Source: Mycolicibacterium sarraceniae (GTDB lineage Bacteria; Actinomycetota; Actinomycetes; Mycobacteriales; Mycobacteriaceae). Taken from it: a stretch of 64,000 bases of DNA. Shown one piece after another: positions 25,045 to 37,013 of the stretch. A program made the translations under genes and the position numbers. The stretch lies in assembly GCF_010731875.1 (NCBI RefSeq), contig NZ_AP022595.1:3782001-3846000 (forward strand), written 5' to 3'. Position 1 is the stretch's first letter; the number at the start of each line of letters is the position of its first letter. The notes under the pieces are model-generated. The model saw nothing but the letters and a program-made list of their open reading frames with translations, made no database searches and was not told the origin of the DNA.

Positions 25045-27390
25045 GTGGCGAAAGAGCGCAAAAGCAGCAGTGCCGGACCCGGTCGCATCAGCCGGGGCTT
25101 CTGGCGTCTGTTGGGAGCCAGCACCGAGAAGACCAAAACCGAGTCGATGGCCGCGGTGACGGCCTCGGCCGAGTTCGACGAGAAGGCCAAGGGCCTCGAT
25201 GACGAGCAGCTGGTCAAGGCGGCCAAGCTGCTGGAGCTCGGCGATCTCGCCGCTTCGGCCGACGTCCCGCAATTCCTGGCCATCGCCCGCGAGGCGGCCG
25301 AGCGGAAAACGGGGCTCCGTCCCTTTGACGTCCAGTTGCTCGGCGCTCTGCGCATGCTCGCCGGAGACGTCGTCGAGATGGCCACCGGTGAGGGCAAAAC
25401 CCTCTCGGGCGCGATCGCTGCCGCCGGTTACGCGCTGGGCGGGCGCAATGTCCACGTCGTCACCATCAACGACTACCTGGCCCGCCGCGACGCCGAGTGG
25501 ATGGCGCCGCTGATCGAGGCGATGGGCCTGACCGTCGGCTGGATCACCGCCGAGTCGACGGCCGCCGAGCGCCGCGCGGCCTACGAATGCGATGTCACCT
25601 ATGCCTCGATCAACGAGATCGGGTTCGATGTGTTGCGCGATCAGCTGGTCACCGACGAGGCCGACCTGGTGTCGCCCAACCCCGACGTGGCGCTGATCGA
25701 TGAGGCCGACTCGGTGCTCGTCGATGAGGCACTGGTGCCCCTGGTGCTGGCCGGCACCACGCACCGGGAAACCCCGAAGGTCGAAATCGTCCGTCTGGTA
25801 GGGCAATTGACGGCCGGTGCCGATTACGAAACCGACGCCGACAGCCGCAACGTCCACCTCACCGAGGACGGCGCGAAGAAACTCGAGGCCGCACTCGGCG
25901 GTATCGACCTGTATTCCGAAGAACACGTCACCACCACGCTGACCGAGGTGAACGTCGCCCTGCACGCCCACGTGCTGTTGCAGCGCGATGTGCACTACAT
26001 CGTCCGCGACGGGGCCGTGCAGCTGATCAACTCCTCCCGGGGCCGTATTGCATCGCTGCAACGCTGGCCCGACGGTCTGCAGGCCGCCGTCGAAGCCAAG
26101 GAGGGTATCGAGACCACCGAGACCGGTGAGGTGCTCGACACCATCACCGTGCAGGCCCTGGTCAACCGCTACCCGACGGTGTGCGGGATGACCGGTACCG
26201 CGCTGGCCGCCGGCGAGCAGCTGCGCCAGTTCTACAAGCTGGGTGTCTCACCGATCCCGTCGAATGCGCCCAACGTCCGCGAGGACGCCGCCGACCGGGT
26301 CTACATCACCGCCGCGGCCAAGACCGAGGCGATCATGGAGCACATCATCGAGGTGCACGCCACCGGCCAGCCGATCCTGGTGGGCACCCACGATGTCGCC
26401 GAATCCGAGGAACTGCACGAGCGGCTGATCCGCCGCGGCGTTCCGGCCGTCGTGCTGAACGCCAAGAACGACGAAGAAGAGGCCGCCGTCATCGCGGAGG
26501 CCGGCACGCTCGGCACCGTCACCGTCTCCACCCAGATGGCCGGGCGGGGTACCGATATCCGGCTCGGCGGGTCGGAATCGGACGACCACTCCGCCGATAA
26601 GAAAGAAGTCGCCGAACTCGGCGGCCTGCACGTCATCGGCACCGGCCGGTACCGCACCGAACGCCTCGACAACCAGCTGCGCGGCCGGGCCGGGCGCCAG
26701 GGCGACCCGGGCAGCTCGGTGTTCTTCGCCAGCTGGGAGGACGACGTCGTCGTCGCCCACCTCGACTCGGGCAAGCTGCCCACCGAAGCCGACGACGCCG
26801 GCAAGATCACCAGCGCCAAAGCCGGCACCCTGCTCGACCACGCCCAGCGGATCGCCGAGGGCCGCCTGCTCGACGTGCACGCCAACACCTGGCGCTACAA
26901 CCAGCTGATCGCCCAGCAGCGCGCGATCATCGTCGAACGCCGCAACACCCTGCTGAGCACGGCGGCGGCCCGCAACGAGCTCAAGGAGCTGTCCCCGGAC
27001 CGCTACGAGGAGCTGACCGAGAAGTTCAGCGAGGAGCAGCTGGAGACGATCTGCCGTCAGATCATGCTGTTCCACCTGGACCGTGGCTGGGCCGATCACC
27101 TGGCCTACCTGGCCGATATCCGGGAGAGCATCCACCTGCGGGCCCTCGGCCGGCAGAACCCGCTCGATGAGTTCCACCGGATGGCCGTCGACGCGTTCGC
27201 CAACCTGGCCGCCGATGCCATCGAGGCCGCCCAGCAGACCTTCGAGACCGCCAACATCCTGGAAGAGGAACAGGGCCTGGACTTGTCGAAACTGGCCCGC
27301 CCGACCTCGACGTGGACCTACATGGTTCACGACAACCCGCTCAACGACGACACGTTGTCCGCGCTGAGCCTGCCCGGGGTTTTCCGTTAG
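25045..27390 (+). CDS. secA2: Accessory preprotein translocase ATPase SecA2
   Basis: ATPase of the accessory SecA2 export pathway of mycobacteria, 781 residues, shorter than SecA1. Walker A is [20 protein letters not shown] and the DEAD-type Walker B is [15 protein letters not shown]. Helicase motifs include [23 protein letters not shown] and [13 protein letters not shown]. The C-terminal zinc-binding tail of SecA1 is missing, as expected for SecA2. It starts at GTG 25045. It is followed after 9 bp by pgsA2 as in M. tuberculosis (Rv1821-Rv1822). SecA2 exports a subset of proteins, including some without signal peptides, and supports growth in macrophages in pathogenic species. Confidence 0.95.
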   Translation: MAKERKSSSAGPGRISRGFWRLLGASTEKTKTESMAAVTASAEFDEKAKGLDDEQLVKAAKLLELGDLAASADVPQFLAIAREAAERKTGLRPFDVQLLGALRMLAGDVVEMATGEGKTLSGAIAAAGYALGGRNVHVVTINDYLARRDAEWMAPLIEAMGLTVGWITAESTAAERRAAYECDVTYASINEIGFDVLRDQLVTDEADLVSPNPDVALIDEADSVLVDEALVPLVLAGTTHRETPKVEIVRLVGQLTAGADYETDADSRNVHLTEDGAKKLEAALGGIDLYSEEHVTTTLTEVNVALHAHVLLQRDVHYIVRDGAVQLINSSRGRIASLQRWPDGLQAAVEAKEGIETTETGEVLDTITVQALVNRYPTVCGMTGTALAAGEQLRQFYKLGVSPIPSNAPNVREDAADRVYITAAAKTEAIMEHIIEVHATGQPILVGTHDVAESEELHERLIRRGVPAVVLNAKNDEEEAAVIAEAGTLGTVTVSTQMAGRGTDIRLGGSESDDHSADKKEVAELGGLHVIGTGRYRTERLDNQLRGRAGRQGDPGSSVFFASWEDDVVVAHLDSGKLPTEADDAGKITSAKAGTLLDHAQRIAEGRLLDVHANTWRYNQLIAQQRAIIVERRNTLLSTAAARNELKELSPDRYEELTEKFSEEQLETICRQIMLFHLDRGWADHLAYLADIRESIHLRALGRQNPLDEFHRMAVDAFANLAADAIEAAQQTFETANILEEEQGLDLSKLARPTSTWTYMVHDNPLNDDTLSALSLPGVFR

Positions 27391-27399
27391 GTTTTCCTC

Positions 27400-27999
27400 A
27401 TGACGCAGGCCCCCGATCGGGTGCTGACGATCCCGAATGTGCTGTCGGTGATCCGGCTCGTCCTGCTGCCGGTGTTCCTGTATCTGCTGCTGGTCAGCCA
27501 CGCCTACGGGTGGGCCGTCGCGATCTTGATGTTCAGCGGCTTCTCCGACTGGGCCGACGGCAAGATCGCCCGGCTGGTGGCCAACCAGTCGTCGCGACTG
27601 GGGGCGTTGCTCGACCCGCTGGTCGACCGGATCTACATGCTGGCCGTCCCACTGGGCCTGGCCGCCGCCGGCGTCGTGCCGTGGTGGCTGATGGCCACGC
27701 TGATCGGCCGCGACCTCGTCCTGGCCGCAACCTTGCCGGTGGTTCGCAGCCGTGGGCTGACCGCGCTGCCGGTCACCTACATCGGCAAAGCGGCGACATT
27801 CGCGCTGATGTCGGGCTTCCCCCTGGTGCTGCTGGGGCAGTGGGACGCTCAGTGGAGCCGGGTGGTCGGCGCCTGCGGCTGGGGGTTCCTGATCTGGGGC
27901 GTCGGGATGTATCTCTGGTCGGCGGTGCTGTACCTGCTGCAGGTGCGTCTAGTAGTCACCACGCTGCCGAAGGCAGGCGTCAGCGATGCCGACGGCTGA
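27400..27999 (+). CDS. pgsA2: CDP-alcohol phosphatidyltransferase PgsA2
   Basis: Membrane enzyme of 199 residues that transfers a phosphatidyl group from CDP-diacylglycerol to an alcohol; in mycobacteria this homologue is named PgsA2 (Rv1822). The family motif DGxxAR-x8-9-GxxxDxxxD is visible: Asp53-Gly54, Ala57-Arg58, Gly68, Asp72 and Asp76 in [14 protein letters not shown] and the following [13 protein letters not shown]. Several hydrophobic helices follow. It lies 9 bp after secA2 and overlaps the following DUF881 gene by 14 bp, so secA2-pgsA2-DUF881 form one unit. Whether the acceptor is glycerol-3-phosphate or another alcohol cannot be told. Confidence 0.9.
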   Translation: MTQAPDRVLTIPNVLSVIRLVLLPVFLYLLLVSHAYGWAVAILMFSGFSDWADGKIARLVANQSSRLGALLDPLVDRIYMLAVPLGLAAAGVVPWWLMATLIGRDLVLAATLPVVRSRGLTALPVTYIGKAATFALMSGFPLVLLGQWDAQWSRVVGACGWGFLIWGVGMYLWSAVLYLLQVRLVVTTLPKAGVSDADG

Positions 28000-28900
28000 C
28001 AGCGCACTGGGCGGCTACGACCCGCAGGCCGGCCGCAGCGAGCGGCATGAGAGGCGACCGATGCTGATCCCGCTGCCGGGGCTGCTGCGATCGCTGCTGA
28101 CCGAACACCTCGACCCCGGCTATGCCGCAGCCGCCGCCGAGCGTGAGCGCACCGGGCAGTCCCGCCGGCCCGTCGCCACCCACGCGTGGCAGGCGTTGGC
28201 CGCCCTGCTGATTGCGGCGGTGTTCGCCGCCGCGGTCGCCCAGGCGCGAACCACCGCCCCCGGCGTCAACGCCGCCCAGCAGGTGCTGGCGGCCAGCGTG
28301 CGATCGGCCGAGGGCGCCACCGACCGGCTCACCCGCCGCCGGGATGAGCTGGCCACCCAGGCCGACGACATCCAGCGCCGCCAACTGCGCGACGACGCCA
28401 CCGGGCGAGATCTGCTCAGCCGGCTGGACGCTCTGAGTCTGGCTTCGGCCGCGACCGCCGTCATCGGGCCCGGATTGACGATCACGGTCACCGATCCCGG
28501 GATGGGCCGGGGCTTGTCCGACGTGTCCAACCAGCGGGTGCCCGGCAGCCGCCAAGTGATTCTTGATCGGGATCTGCAGCTCGTGGTGAACTCGCTGTGG
28601 GCCAGTGGGGCCGAAGCGATCTCGGTGGGCGGCGTGCGGATGGGGCCCAACGTGACGATCCGCCAAGCGGGTGGCGCCATCCTGGTCGACAATCATCCGA
28701 TCAGCAGCCCGTACACGGTTCTCGCGGTGGGTCCGCCGAACAATATGCGCGATACCTTCGACCACAGCGGCGGCCTGCAACGGCTGCGACTGTTGGAGGC
28801 GTCCTACGGTGTCGGGGTGAGCGTCGCCAATGGCGACGGCCTGTCGTTGCCTGCGGGCGCAGTTCGAGAGATTAAATTTGCCCAGCAAATCGGGCGGTAG
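27986..28900 (+). CDS. DUF881 membrane protein (Rv1823-like)
   Basis: Bitopic membrane protein of 304 residues. After a cytoplasmic N-terminal 70 residues there is one helix ([20 protein letters not shown]), then a coiled-coil-like segment with [19 protein letters not shown]. The extracytoplasmic DUF881 domain follows: [38 protein letters not shown] and [15 protein letters not shown]881 proteins resemble the YlxW/YlxX proteins near division loci in other Gram-positives; their biochemical role is not established. With the DUF1290 protein and a second DUF881 protein it forms a conserved trio (Rv1823-1825). ATG 27986 overlaps pgsA2. Confidence 0.85.
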   Translation: MPTADSALGGYDPQAGRSERHERRPMLIPLPGLLRSLLTEHLDPGYAAAAAERERTGQSRRPVATHAWQALAALLIAAVFAAAVAQARTTAPGVNAAQQVLAASVRSAEGATDRLTRRRDELATQADDIQRRQLRDDATGRDLLSRLDALSLASAATAVIGPGLTITVTDPGMGRGLSDVSNQRVPGSRQVILDRDLQLVVNSLWASGAEAISVGGVRMGPNVTIRQAGGAILVDNHPISSPYTVLAVGPPNNMRDTFDHSGGLQRLRLLEASYGVGVSVANGDGLSLPAGAVREIKFAQQIGR

Positions 28901-28921
28901 GTAAGGGATGGGCCGGCACAG

Positions 28922-29254
28922 ATGATTGGTATCGCCGCACTCGTCGTCGGCATCGTGCTGGGCCTGGTGCTGCACCCCGGCGTCCCCGAAGTGATCCAGC
29001 CCTATCTGCCGATCGCCGTCGTCGCCGCGCTCGACGCCGTGTTCGGCGGGTTGCGGGCGTATCTGGAAAAGATCTTCGACCCCAAGGTGTTCGTCGTCTC
29101 CTTCGTGTTCAACGTGCTTGTCGCCGCGCTCATCGTCTACGTGGGCGATCAGCTGGGCGTGGGCACCCAGCTCTCGACGGCGATCATCGTCGTGCTGGGC
29201 ATCCGCATCTTCGGTAACGCCGCCGCGTTGCGCCGCAAGCTGTTCGGGGCATGA
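28922..29254 (+). CDS. Small basic protein, DUF1290 family (Rv1824-like)
   Basis: Integral membrane protein of 110 residues with three to four hydrophobic segments: IGIAALVVGIVLGLVLHPG, YLPIAVVAALDAVFGGLRAYLE, VSFVFNVLVAALIVYVGDQLG and TAIIVVLGIRIFGNAAALRR. This is the Sbp/DUF1290 family encoded next to ftsZ-region DUF881 genes in Bacillus. The function is unknown; a scaffold with the DUF881 neighbours is plausible. ATG 28922 follows AAGGGATGGG. The next gene starts 1 bp after its stop, so the trio is translationally linked. Confidence 0.88.
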   Translation: MIGIAALVVGIVLGLVLHPGVPEVIQPYLPIAVVAALDAVFGGLRAYLEKIFDPKVFVVSFVFNVLVAALIVYVGDQLGVGTQLSTAIIVVLGIRIFGNAAALRRKLFGA

Positions 29255-29255
29255 G

Positions 29256-30047
29256 GTGACCGGCGCGGGGGAGAACGAGGGGGAGGATGTGGCGACCGAG
29301 CACGGGCGCCACGAACTGCCCGGCGCCGCACCAGCCGCGGCGCGGCCGCCCCGAAGCCGCACGCAGCTGGTGTTCGGTGTGCTCGGCGTGCTGCTGTGCG
29401 TGGTGCTCGGTGTCGGCATCGCCACGCAGGTCCGGCAAACCGAATCCGGCGACGCGCTGGATACCGCGCGCCCGGCCGATCTGCTGGTCCTGCTGGGCTC
29501 CCTGCAACAGCGTGAGGCCGCGCTGAACACCGAAGTGGCCGAGCTGCAGCGAAATCTGGCGGCGATGCAGACCGCGGGCAGCAGCGATCAGGTGGCCATC
29601 CAGAACGCCCAGGCCAGACTTGCCGCGTTGTCGATCCTGATCGGCACCGTCGGTGCCACGGGGCCGGGGGTGAGCATCACCATCAGCGATCCTGGCCCCG
29701 GCGTGGCACCGGAAACCATGCTCGACGTGATCAACGAATTACGCGCGGCCGGAGCCGAGGCGATGGAGATCCGCTCGGGACAGCGCGCCGTGCGGATCGG
29801 GGTGGACAGCTGGGTAGTCGGCAGCCCTGGCGCGCTGGAGATAGACACGCAAACTTTGAGTCCGCCGTATTCTGTTCTCGCCATTGGCGATCCACCCACG
29901 CTGGCCGCGGCGATGAACATCCCGGGCGGCGCTGTCGACAGCGTCGAACGGGTAGGCGGGCAAATGACCGTCTCGCAGTCCGACAAGGTGGAGATCACCA
30001 CCTTGCGGCAACCGAAAGCTCGCCAATACGCTCAGCCCGTCAAATGA
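29256..30047 (+). CDS. DUF881 membrane protein (Rv1825-like)
   Basis: Second DUF881 protein of the trio, 263 residues from GTG 29256. A cytoplasmic Pro/Ala/Arg-rich segment is followed by one helix ([20 protein letters not shown]) and a heptad-rich stretch ([23 protein letters not shown] begins it). The domain [49 protein letters not shown] closes the protein. An alternative start is GTG 29289, behind GGGGGAGG. The Rv1825 family is reported to influence cell-wall processes in mycobacteria, but no reaction can be assigned. GcvH follows after 37 bp, probably as part of the same transcript. Confidence 0.85.
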   Translation: MTGAGENEGEDVATEHGRHELPGAAPAAARPPRSRTQLVFGVLGVLLCVVLGVGIATQVRQTESGDALDTARPADLLVLLGSLQQREAALNTEVAELQRNLAAMQTAGSSDQVAIQNAQARLAALSILIGTVGATGPGVSITISDPGPGVAPETMLDVINELRAAGAEAMEIRSGQRAVRIGVDSWVVGSPGALEIDTQTLSPPYSVLAIGDPPTLAAAMNIPGGAVDSVERVGGQMTVSQSDKVEITTLRQPKARQYAQPVK

Positions 30048-30084
30048 GCAGCCCGATCATGAGCGTCCGACACCGAGGAGCACT

Positions 30085-30480
30085 GTGAGCGAAATCCCAG
30101 CCGACCTGCACTACACCGCTGAACACGAGTGGGTGCAGCGCACCGGTGGCGACACCGTGCGGGTCGGGATCACCGACTTCGCCCAGTCCTCGCTGGGTGA
30201 CGTGGTCTACGTGCAGCTACCCGACGTGGACAGCGATGTCACGGCCGGTGAGTCGTTCGGCGAGGTCGAGTCGACCAAGTCGGTTTCGGACCTCTACGCG
30301 CCCGTCAGCGCCAAAGTGATTGCGGTCAACGGCGATCTGGAGGCAAACCCCGGACTGGTGAACTCCGACCCCTACGGCCAGGGGTGGTTGTTGGACTTGC
30401 AGGTCGACGGCGATACGCTCGACCAGGGATTGGCGGCGTTGCTCGATGCGGACGCCTATCGGGGCACAGTGACGGAATGA
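30085..30480 (+). CDS. gcvH: Glycine cleavage system H protein
   Basis: Lipoyl carrier of the glycine cleavage complex, 131 residues. It shuttles the aminomethyl group from P protein to T protein and then electrons to L protein. The lipoylated residue is Lys65 in [28 protein letters not shown] at the N-terminus and [14 protein letters not shown] near the C-terminus are typical. The start is GTG 30085 after GAGGAGC. Unlike gcvP it is not next to a riboswitch and is linked to the garA region, as in M. tuberculosis (Rv1826-Rv1827). GarA controls 2-oxoglutarate and glutamate metabolism. Confidence 0.96.
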   Translation: MSEIPADLHYTAEHEWVQRTGGDTVRVGITDFAQSSLGDVVYVQLPDVDSDVTAGESFGEVESTKSVSDLYAPVSAKVIAVNGDLEANPGLVNSDPYGQGWLLDLQVDGDTLDQGLAALLDADAYRGTVTE

Positions 30481-30636
30481 CATTGTTAGGGTGCCTGCCA
30501 ACCACCGATCCGGCGGTGGTGGGCACAACGGCGACCACTGCGCGGTACGGTCGAGGTAAGTGATGGTGAAGGCGGACGGGCACCTTGTGCGGGCACCCCG
30601 CCAAGTATCGCCACGGCAGCCAGTGAGGAGCAGCGG

Positions 30637-31122
30637 GTGACGGACAAGGACCAGATCTCTGGGGCAGACCAGACGTCTGAGGAAGTCACCGTGGAGACGA
30701 CATCCGTCTTCCGCGCCGACTTCCTCAACGAGCTGGACGCCCCGGCGGCCCCAAGCGGCGACGGCGCAGTGTCCGGGGTGGAAGGTCTCCCGGCCGGCTC
30801 GGCGTTGCTGGTCGTCAAGCGCGGACCGAACGCGGGCTCGCGGTTCCTCCTCGACCAGCCGACGACATCGGCCGGCCGCCATCCGGACTCCGACATCTTC
30901 CTCGATGACGTGACCGTCAGCCGTAGGCACGCCGAGTTCCGGTTGGACGGCAACGAATTCCAGGTCGTCGACGTCGGCAGCCTCAACGGCACCTACGTCA
31001 ACCGCGAACCGGTCGACTCGGCCACGCTGGCCAACGGCGACGAGGTCCAGATCGGCAAGTTCCGGCTGGTGTTCCTGACCGGACCGAAGCCGTCGGACGA
31101 CGAGGGCGGTCCAGGAAGCTAG
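30637..31122 (+). CDS. garA: FHA-domain metabolic regulator GarA
   Basis: Cytosolic forkhead-associated protein of 161 residues. Residues 18-24 contain the double-Thr motif VETTSVF (Thr21, Thr22), phosphorylated by PknB/PknG in mycobacteria. The FHA domain at about 65-140 contains [23 protein letters not shown] and GSLNGTYVN, the phosphothreonine-binding loops. Unphosphorylated GarA inhibits 2-oxoglutarate dehydrogenase and NAD-glutamate dehydrogenase and activates glutamate synthase. Phosphorylation makes the FHA domain bind its own N-terminus. The GTG at 30637 follows GAGGAG. It overlaps the following MerR-like gene by one base. The 156-bp upstream gap is likely its promoter. Confidence 0.95.
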   Translation: MTDKDQISGADQTSEEVTVETTSVFRADFLNELDAPAAPSGDGAVSGVEGLPAGSALLVVKRGPNAGSRFLLDQPTTSAGRHPDSDIFLDDVTVSRRHAEFRLDGNEFQVVDVGSLNGTYVNREPVDSATLANGDEVQIGKFRLVFLTGPKPSDDEGGPGS

Positions 31123-31856
31123 TGTCGGCCCCCGATAGTCCCGCGTTTGCCGGGATGTCTATCGGAGCGGTCCTGGACCTGCTGCGACCGGACTTCCCGG
31201 ACGTGACGATCTCCAAGATTCGATTCCTGGAAGCCGAGGGTCTTGTCACGCCGGAGCGCAGCGGATCGGGGTATCGGCGGTTCACCGCCTACGACTGCGC
31301 CAGGTTGCGGTTCATCTTGACCGCTCAGCGCGATCACTACCTGCCGCTCAAAGTCATCAAGGCACAGCTCGACGCGTTGCCCAACGGTGAATTGCCGCAC
31401 ATCGGATCTCCTTACGCCGTAGCGCGTTTGGTGACCGTTTCGGGTGGGGCACCGGCCGGTGCAGACGATGACGGTGCACCCACCCCGGTCCGCCTGAGCC
31501 GGGAGGACCTGCTGGCGCGATCCGGCGTCGACGAGGATTTGGTGGCCGCGCTATGCAAGGCGGGCGTGATCACCACCGGCCCCGGCGGGTTGTTCGACGA
31601 GCACTCGGTGGTCATCGCCCAGTGCGCGCGAGCGTTGGGGGAGTACGGCGTTGAACCGCGGCACCTGCGGGCCTTCCGGTCGGCGGCCGACCGACAATCC
31701 GACCTGATCGCGCAGATCGCCGGCCCGGTGGGCAAGGCGTCCAAGACCGGTGCCCGCGACCGCGCCGACGACTTGGCACGCGAAGTCGCGGCCCTGGCGA
31801 TCACCTTGCACACCTCGCTCATCAAGTCCGCGGTACGAGATGTTCTCGACCGCTGA
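31122..31856 (+). CDS. MerR-family regulator (Rv1828-like)
   Basis: DNA-binding protein of 244 residues with an N-terminal MerR winged helix ([43 protein letters not shown] spans about 12-54). A helical C-terminal domain follows ([26 protein letters not shown]) that may bind an effector or mediate dimers. It lacks the cysteines of metal-sensing MerR proteins. It corresponds to Rv1828. GTG 31122 shares a base with the garA stop, so garA and this gene are co-translated. With the second MerR gene at 32633 and the DUF151 protein it forms a conserved cluster; its target genes are not known from sequence. Confidence 0.88.
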   Translation: MSAPDSPAFAGMSIGAVLDLLRPDFPDVTISKIRFLEAEGLVTPERSGSGYRRFTAYDCARLRFILTAQRDHYLPLKVIKAQLDALPNGELPHIGSPYAVARLVTVSGGAPAGADDDGAPTPVRLSREDLLARSGVDEDLVAALCKAGVITTGPGGLFDEHSVVIAQCARALGEYGVEPRHLRAFRSAADRQSDLIAQIAGPVGKASKTGARDRADDLAREVAALAITLHTSLIKSAVRDVLDR

Positions 31857-31905
31857 GGACTAGACTCTTCAATGGCGGCAACGGGAGCGCGGAGGTTCAA
31901 CACAA

Positions 31906-32400
31906 ATGGGTGAGGTTCGTGTGGTCGGCATCCGTGTCGAGCAGCCCCAGAACCAGCCGGTTTTGCTGCTGCGGGAATCCAAGGGCGATCGCTACCTGCC
32001 TATCTGGATCGGCCAGTCCGAAGCCACCGCGATCGCCCTGGAACAACAGGGCGTCGAGCCGGCTCGGCCGCTCACCCACGATCTGATCCGAGATCTCATT
32101 GTCGCACTTGGGCATTCGCTCAAGGAGGTGCGCATCGTGGATCTGCAGGAAGGCACGTTCTACGCCGACCTGATCTTCGACCGCGATATCAAGGTTTCGG
32201 CCCGCCCGTCGGACTCGGTGGCGATCGCACTGCGGATGGGTGTGCCTATCTATGTGGAAGAAGCGGTGCTGGCCGAGGCCGGGCTGCTGATTCCCGACGA
32301 GAACGACGATCAGTCGACCGGCGCCGTCCGCGAGGACGAGGTCGAGAAATTCAAAGAGTTTCTGGACAGCGTCTCTCCGGACGACTTCAAGGCAACCTGA
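31906..32400 (+). CDS. DUF151 / bifunctional nuclease-family protein (Rv1829-like)
   Basis: Protein of 164 residues of the DUF151 family, called bifunctional nuclease after a plant homologue. The core reads LLLRESKGDRYLPIWIGQSEATAIALEQQGVEPARPLTHDL, in parts, then GTFYADLIF and ARPSDSVAIALRMGVPIYVEE, the most conserved block. An acidic helix (REDEVEKFKEFLDSV) ends the protein. Its role in mycobacteria is not established. It follows the MerR gene by 49 bp and precedes a second MerR gene by 232 bp. That 232-bp gap contains no gene, only a likely promoter for the latter with a TATGCT -10-like hexamer near 32551. Confidence 0.88.
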   Translation: MGEVRVVGIRVEQPQNQPVLLLRESKGDRYLPIWIGQSEATAIALEQQGVEPARPLTHDLIRDLIVALGHSLKEVRIVDLQEGTFYADLIFDRDIKVSARPSDSVAIALRMGVPIYVEEAVLAEAGLLIPDENDDQSTGAVREDEVEKFKEFLDSVSPDDFKAT

Positions 32401-32632
32401 CCGGGTATCCCCGCCTGGTCAACACCAAGATCACGGACACGTATCACTTGTCCCCGAGCGTTTCGACACGCGCGAGGGATGACGGGGAGCACGCGCAAAG
32501 GCGGCCATACTTTCATCACGACGACGAGCACGACTGCCCGTCGAGAAGCGTATGCTGCTATGACTCGGACTAGGGCTTACGCGTTGGTGGAGCAGTGCGC
32601 GGGCCATAGTTCGAACGGCGAGAGGAAGCATC

Positions 32633-33268
32633 GTGGGCGAGCAGCCACGTCAGGGACAGCTGGACCTTGCCGGCACGACGCCTGGCTCCTTCGAGGCAGA
32701 CTCGGCCGCCATCGCCCCCGTGGGTGAGGCAGTGCAGCCGGGCCTGTTTCCCGATAACTCGGTACCCGATGAACTCGTCGGTTACCGCGGCCCGAGCGCC
32801 TGCCAGATCGCCGGAATCACCTACCGGCAGTTGGACTACTGGGCCCGCACCTCCCTGGTGGTGCCGTCCATCCGTGGCGCGGCCGGCTCCGGCAGCCAGC
32901 GGCTGTACTCCTTCAAGGACATCCTGGTCCTCAAGATCGTCAAGCGCCTGCTCGACACCGGTATCTCGTTGCACAACATCCGGGTTGCCGTCGACCATCT
33001 GCGTCAGCGCGGTGTGCAGGATCTGGCCAACATCACGCTGTTCTCCGACGGCACAACGGTCTACGAGTGCACCTCGGCAGAAGAGGTCGTCGACCTGCTG
33101 CAGGGTGGGCAGGGCGTATTCGGCATCGCGGTCAGTGGCGCGATGCGGGAACTGTCCGGCGCGATCGCGGACTTCCCGGGCGAGCGTGCCGACGGCGGCG
33201 AGTCGATCGCCTCACCCGAAGACGAGCTGGCCTCCCGACGGAAGAGCCGCGACCGCAAGATCGGCTAG
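32633..33268 (+). CDS. MerR-family regulator (Rv1830-like)
   Basis: DNA-binding protein of 211 residues. A 40-residue polar leader precedes the MerR-type helix-turn-helix [42 protein letters not shown] (about 50-90) and a helical region [25 protein letters not shown]. The second half, with [31 protein letters not shown], is typical of the Rv1830/McdR-type regulators linked to growth and division control in mycobacteria. No metal-binding Cys is seen. The start is GTG 32633, preceded by GAGAGGAAGC. It immediately precedes the glycine riboswitch, which belongs to the next gene. Confidence 0.88.
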   Translation: MGEQPRQGQLDLAGTTPGSFEADSAAIAPVGEAVQPGLFPDNSVPDELVGYRGPSACQIAGITYRQLDYWARTSLVVPSIRGAAGSGSQRLYSFKDILVLKIVKRLLDTGISLHNIRVAVDHLRQRGVQDLANITLFSDGTTVYECTSAEEVVDLLQGGQGVFGIAVSGAMRELSGAIADFPGERADGGESIASPEDELASRRKSRDRKIG

Positions 33269-33288
33269 ACTCGCGCCGTATCGCCCTT

Positions 33289-33477
33289 GCGCGGGAGAGC
33301 TTCGTGACAGCCAGTCACGGACGCCGAAGGAGCAACACCTCTCCGTCAACCTCTCAGGCCCCAGGACCGCGCGTGGCCACGATGCCTCTGGAAAGCGGTG
33401 ACCTCACGGTCGCCCGCCCATGGGGAAAGGCGTAACGCCGAATCTCTCAGGCGCCCGGTCCGGGTCGACGACAGAGG
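33289..33477 (+). promoter_or_regulatory. Tandem glycine riboswitch upstream of gcvP
   Basis: Two glycine aptamers in series. Aptamer 1 is closed by GCGCGG (33289-33294) and CCGCGC (33367-33372), with the conserved core CGCCGAAGGAGCAA at 33322-33335 and CTCTCAGGC following. Aptamer 2 is closed by CCTCTG (33385-33390) and CAGAGG (33472-33477), with AACGCCGAATCTCTCAGGC near 33434-33452. The linker is 12 nt. The gcvP GTG is 48 nt downstream. Glycine binding normally turns on glycine cleavage genes. Confidence 0.92.
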
Positions 33478-33525
33478 GAGAGGACGCCGCTGACGGCTGC
33501 GTCCGCCCGAGTCAGGAGACCCTTC

Positions 33526-36355
<2,830 letters not shown>

Positions 36356-36357
<2 letters not shown>

Positions 36358-36409
36358 TTTACGGGGCGTGGCAGGGCTCCGCGATTTACGGGGCGTAGCA
36401 GGGCTCCGC
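36356..36409. repeat. 27-bp tandem duplication across the gcvP stop
   Basis: Two adjacent 27-bp copies (36356-36382 and 36383-36409) beginning GATTTACGGGGCGT and ending GGGCTCCGC differ at one base (G or A). Copy 1 starts in the gcvP TGA. Copy 2 carries the last codons and the stop of the convergent small exported protein. Confidence 0.85.
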
Positions 36410-36697
36410 GCCGGGCGTGTAGTACTGCAGCCCGGTGGGCGATATACACGGCGCCTCTCCGGGGAACGCAGGGACCAGCGAGTACGCGTAGCTCTGCGGG
36501 AGGCCGTAGCGCACCCAGTCGCCGGCCACCGCCGCATCGACGGCGTCACCAGCGACGCCCGGGGTGCACCCGCCGACGGTCACGTGCCGACCATCGACAT
36601 CACCGCAGACATCGGCTTGGGCCGTCTGCGCGATCGCCATAGGGATTGCCGACAATGTGGCCACACTCAGCAGAATCGCTACAGATTTCTTTGACAT
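36386..36697 (-). CDS. Small secreted protein of unknown function
   Basis: Exported protein of 103 residues. MSKKSVAILLSVATLSAIPMA is a signal peptide with likely cleavage after AQTAQA. The mature part of about 75 residues is rich in Gly, Ala and Pro and has four Cys (DVCGD, GGCTP, APCIS, EPCYAP), suggesting two disulfides. I do not recognise the family. It converges on gcvP with only 28 bp between the stops. The last residues EPCYAP lie in a 27-bp tandem duplication, and the outer copy would encode a nearly identical ending (EPCHAP), so the C-terminus has been duplicated or is being reshaped. Confidence 0.72.
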   Translation of the reverse strand: MSKKSVAILLSVATLSAIPMAIAQTAQADVCGDVDGRHVTVGGCTPGVAGDAVDAAVAGDWVRYGLPQSYAYSLVPAFPGEAPCISPTGLQYYTPGAEPCYAP

Positions 36698-36781
36698 GTA
36701 GTCATTGTCGCAGGACCAAAGCCATTCGTTACGCCGAAACGTAGACTCGGCCATGTTCGCGGCCGTAGCGGAAGGAGCCCG

Positions 36782-37000
36782 GTGGCCCTCACCATGCGCG
36801 TCGTCGCGACAACGTTGACGGCCGTGACGCTCTGGATCTGCGGTAGCCCAGTGGCCGCCGCGGCCGCGGACTCCACCGGATCGGACACCCCGACATCGAT
36901 CCTGTACGCGGGTATCGCCGGTCTGGCCGTTGGTGGCGTCATCGCTTTCTGGCAGTCGCGCAAGCGCCGGCGGAACGACGACAGAGAGCACGACGACTGA
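36782..37000 (+). CDS. Small membrane-anchored exported protein
   Basis: Protein of 72 residues. An N-terminal hydrophobic stretch (MRVVATTLTAVTLWICGSPVAAAAAD) acts as signal peptide, followed by a short Ser/Thr/Asp linker. A second helix, SILYAGIAGLAVGGVIAFWQ, ends in a highly charged tail SRKRRRNDDREHDD. The arrangement suggests a mature peptide anchored with its basic/acidic tail inside. I do not recognise the family. It is divergent from the small secreted protein with 84 bp between them, and the hydrolase gene starts 13 bp after its stop, so those two are probably co-expressed. Confidence 0.6.
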   Translation: MALTMRVVATTLTAVTLWICGSPVAAAAADSTGSDTPTSILYAGIAGLAVGGVIAFWQSRKRRRNDDREHDD

Positions 37001-37013
37001 TAGCGTCAGCGTC

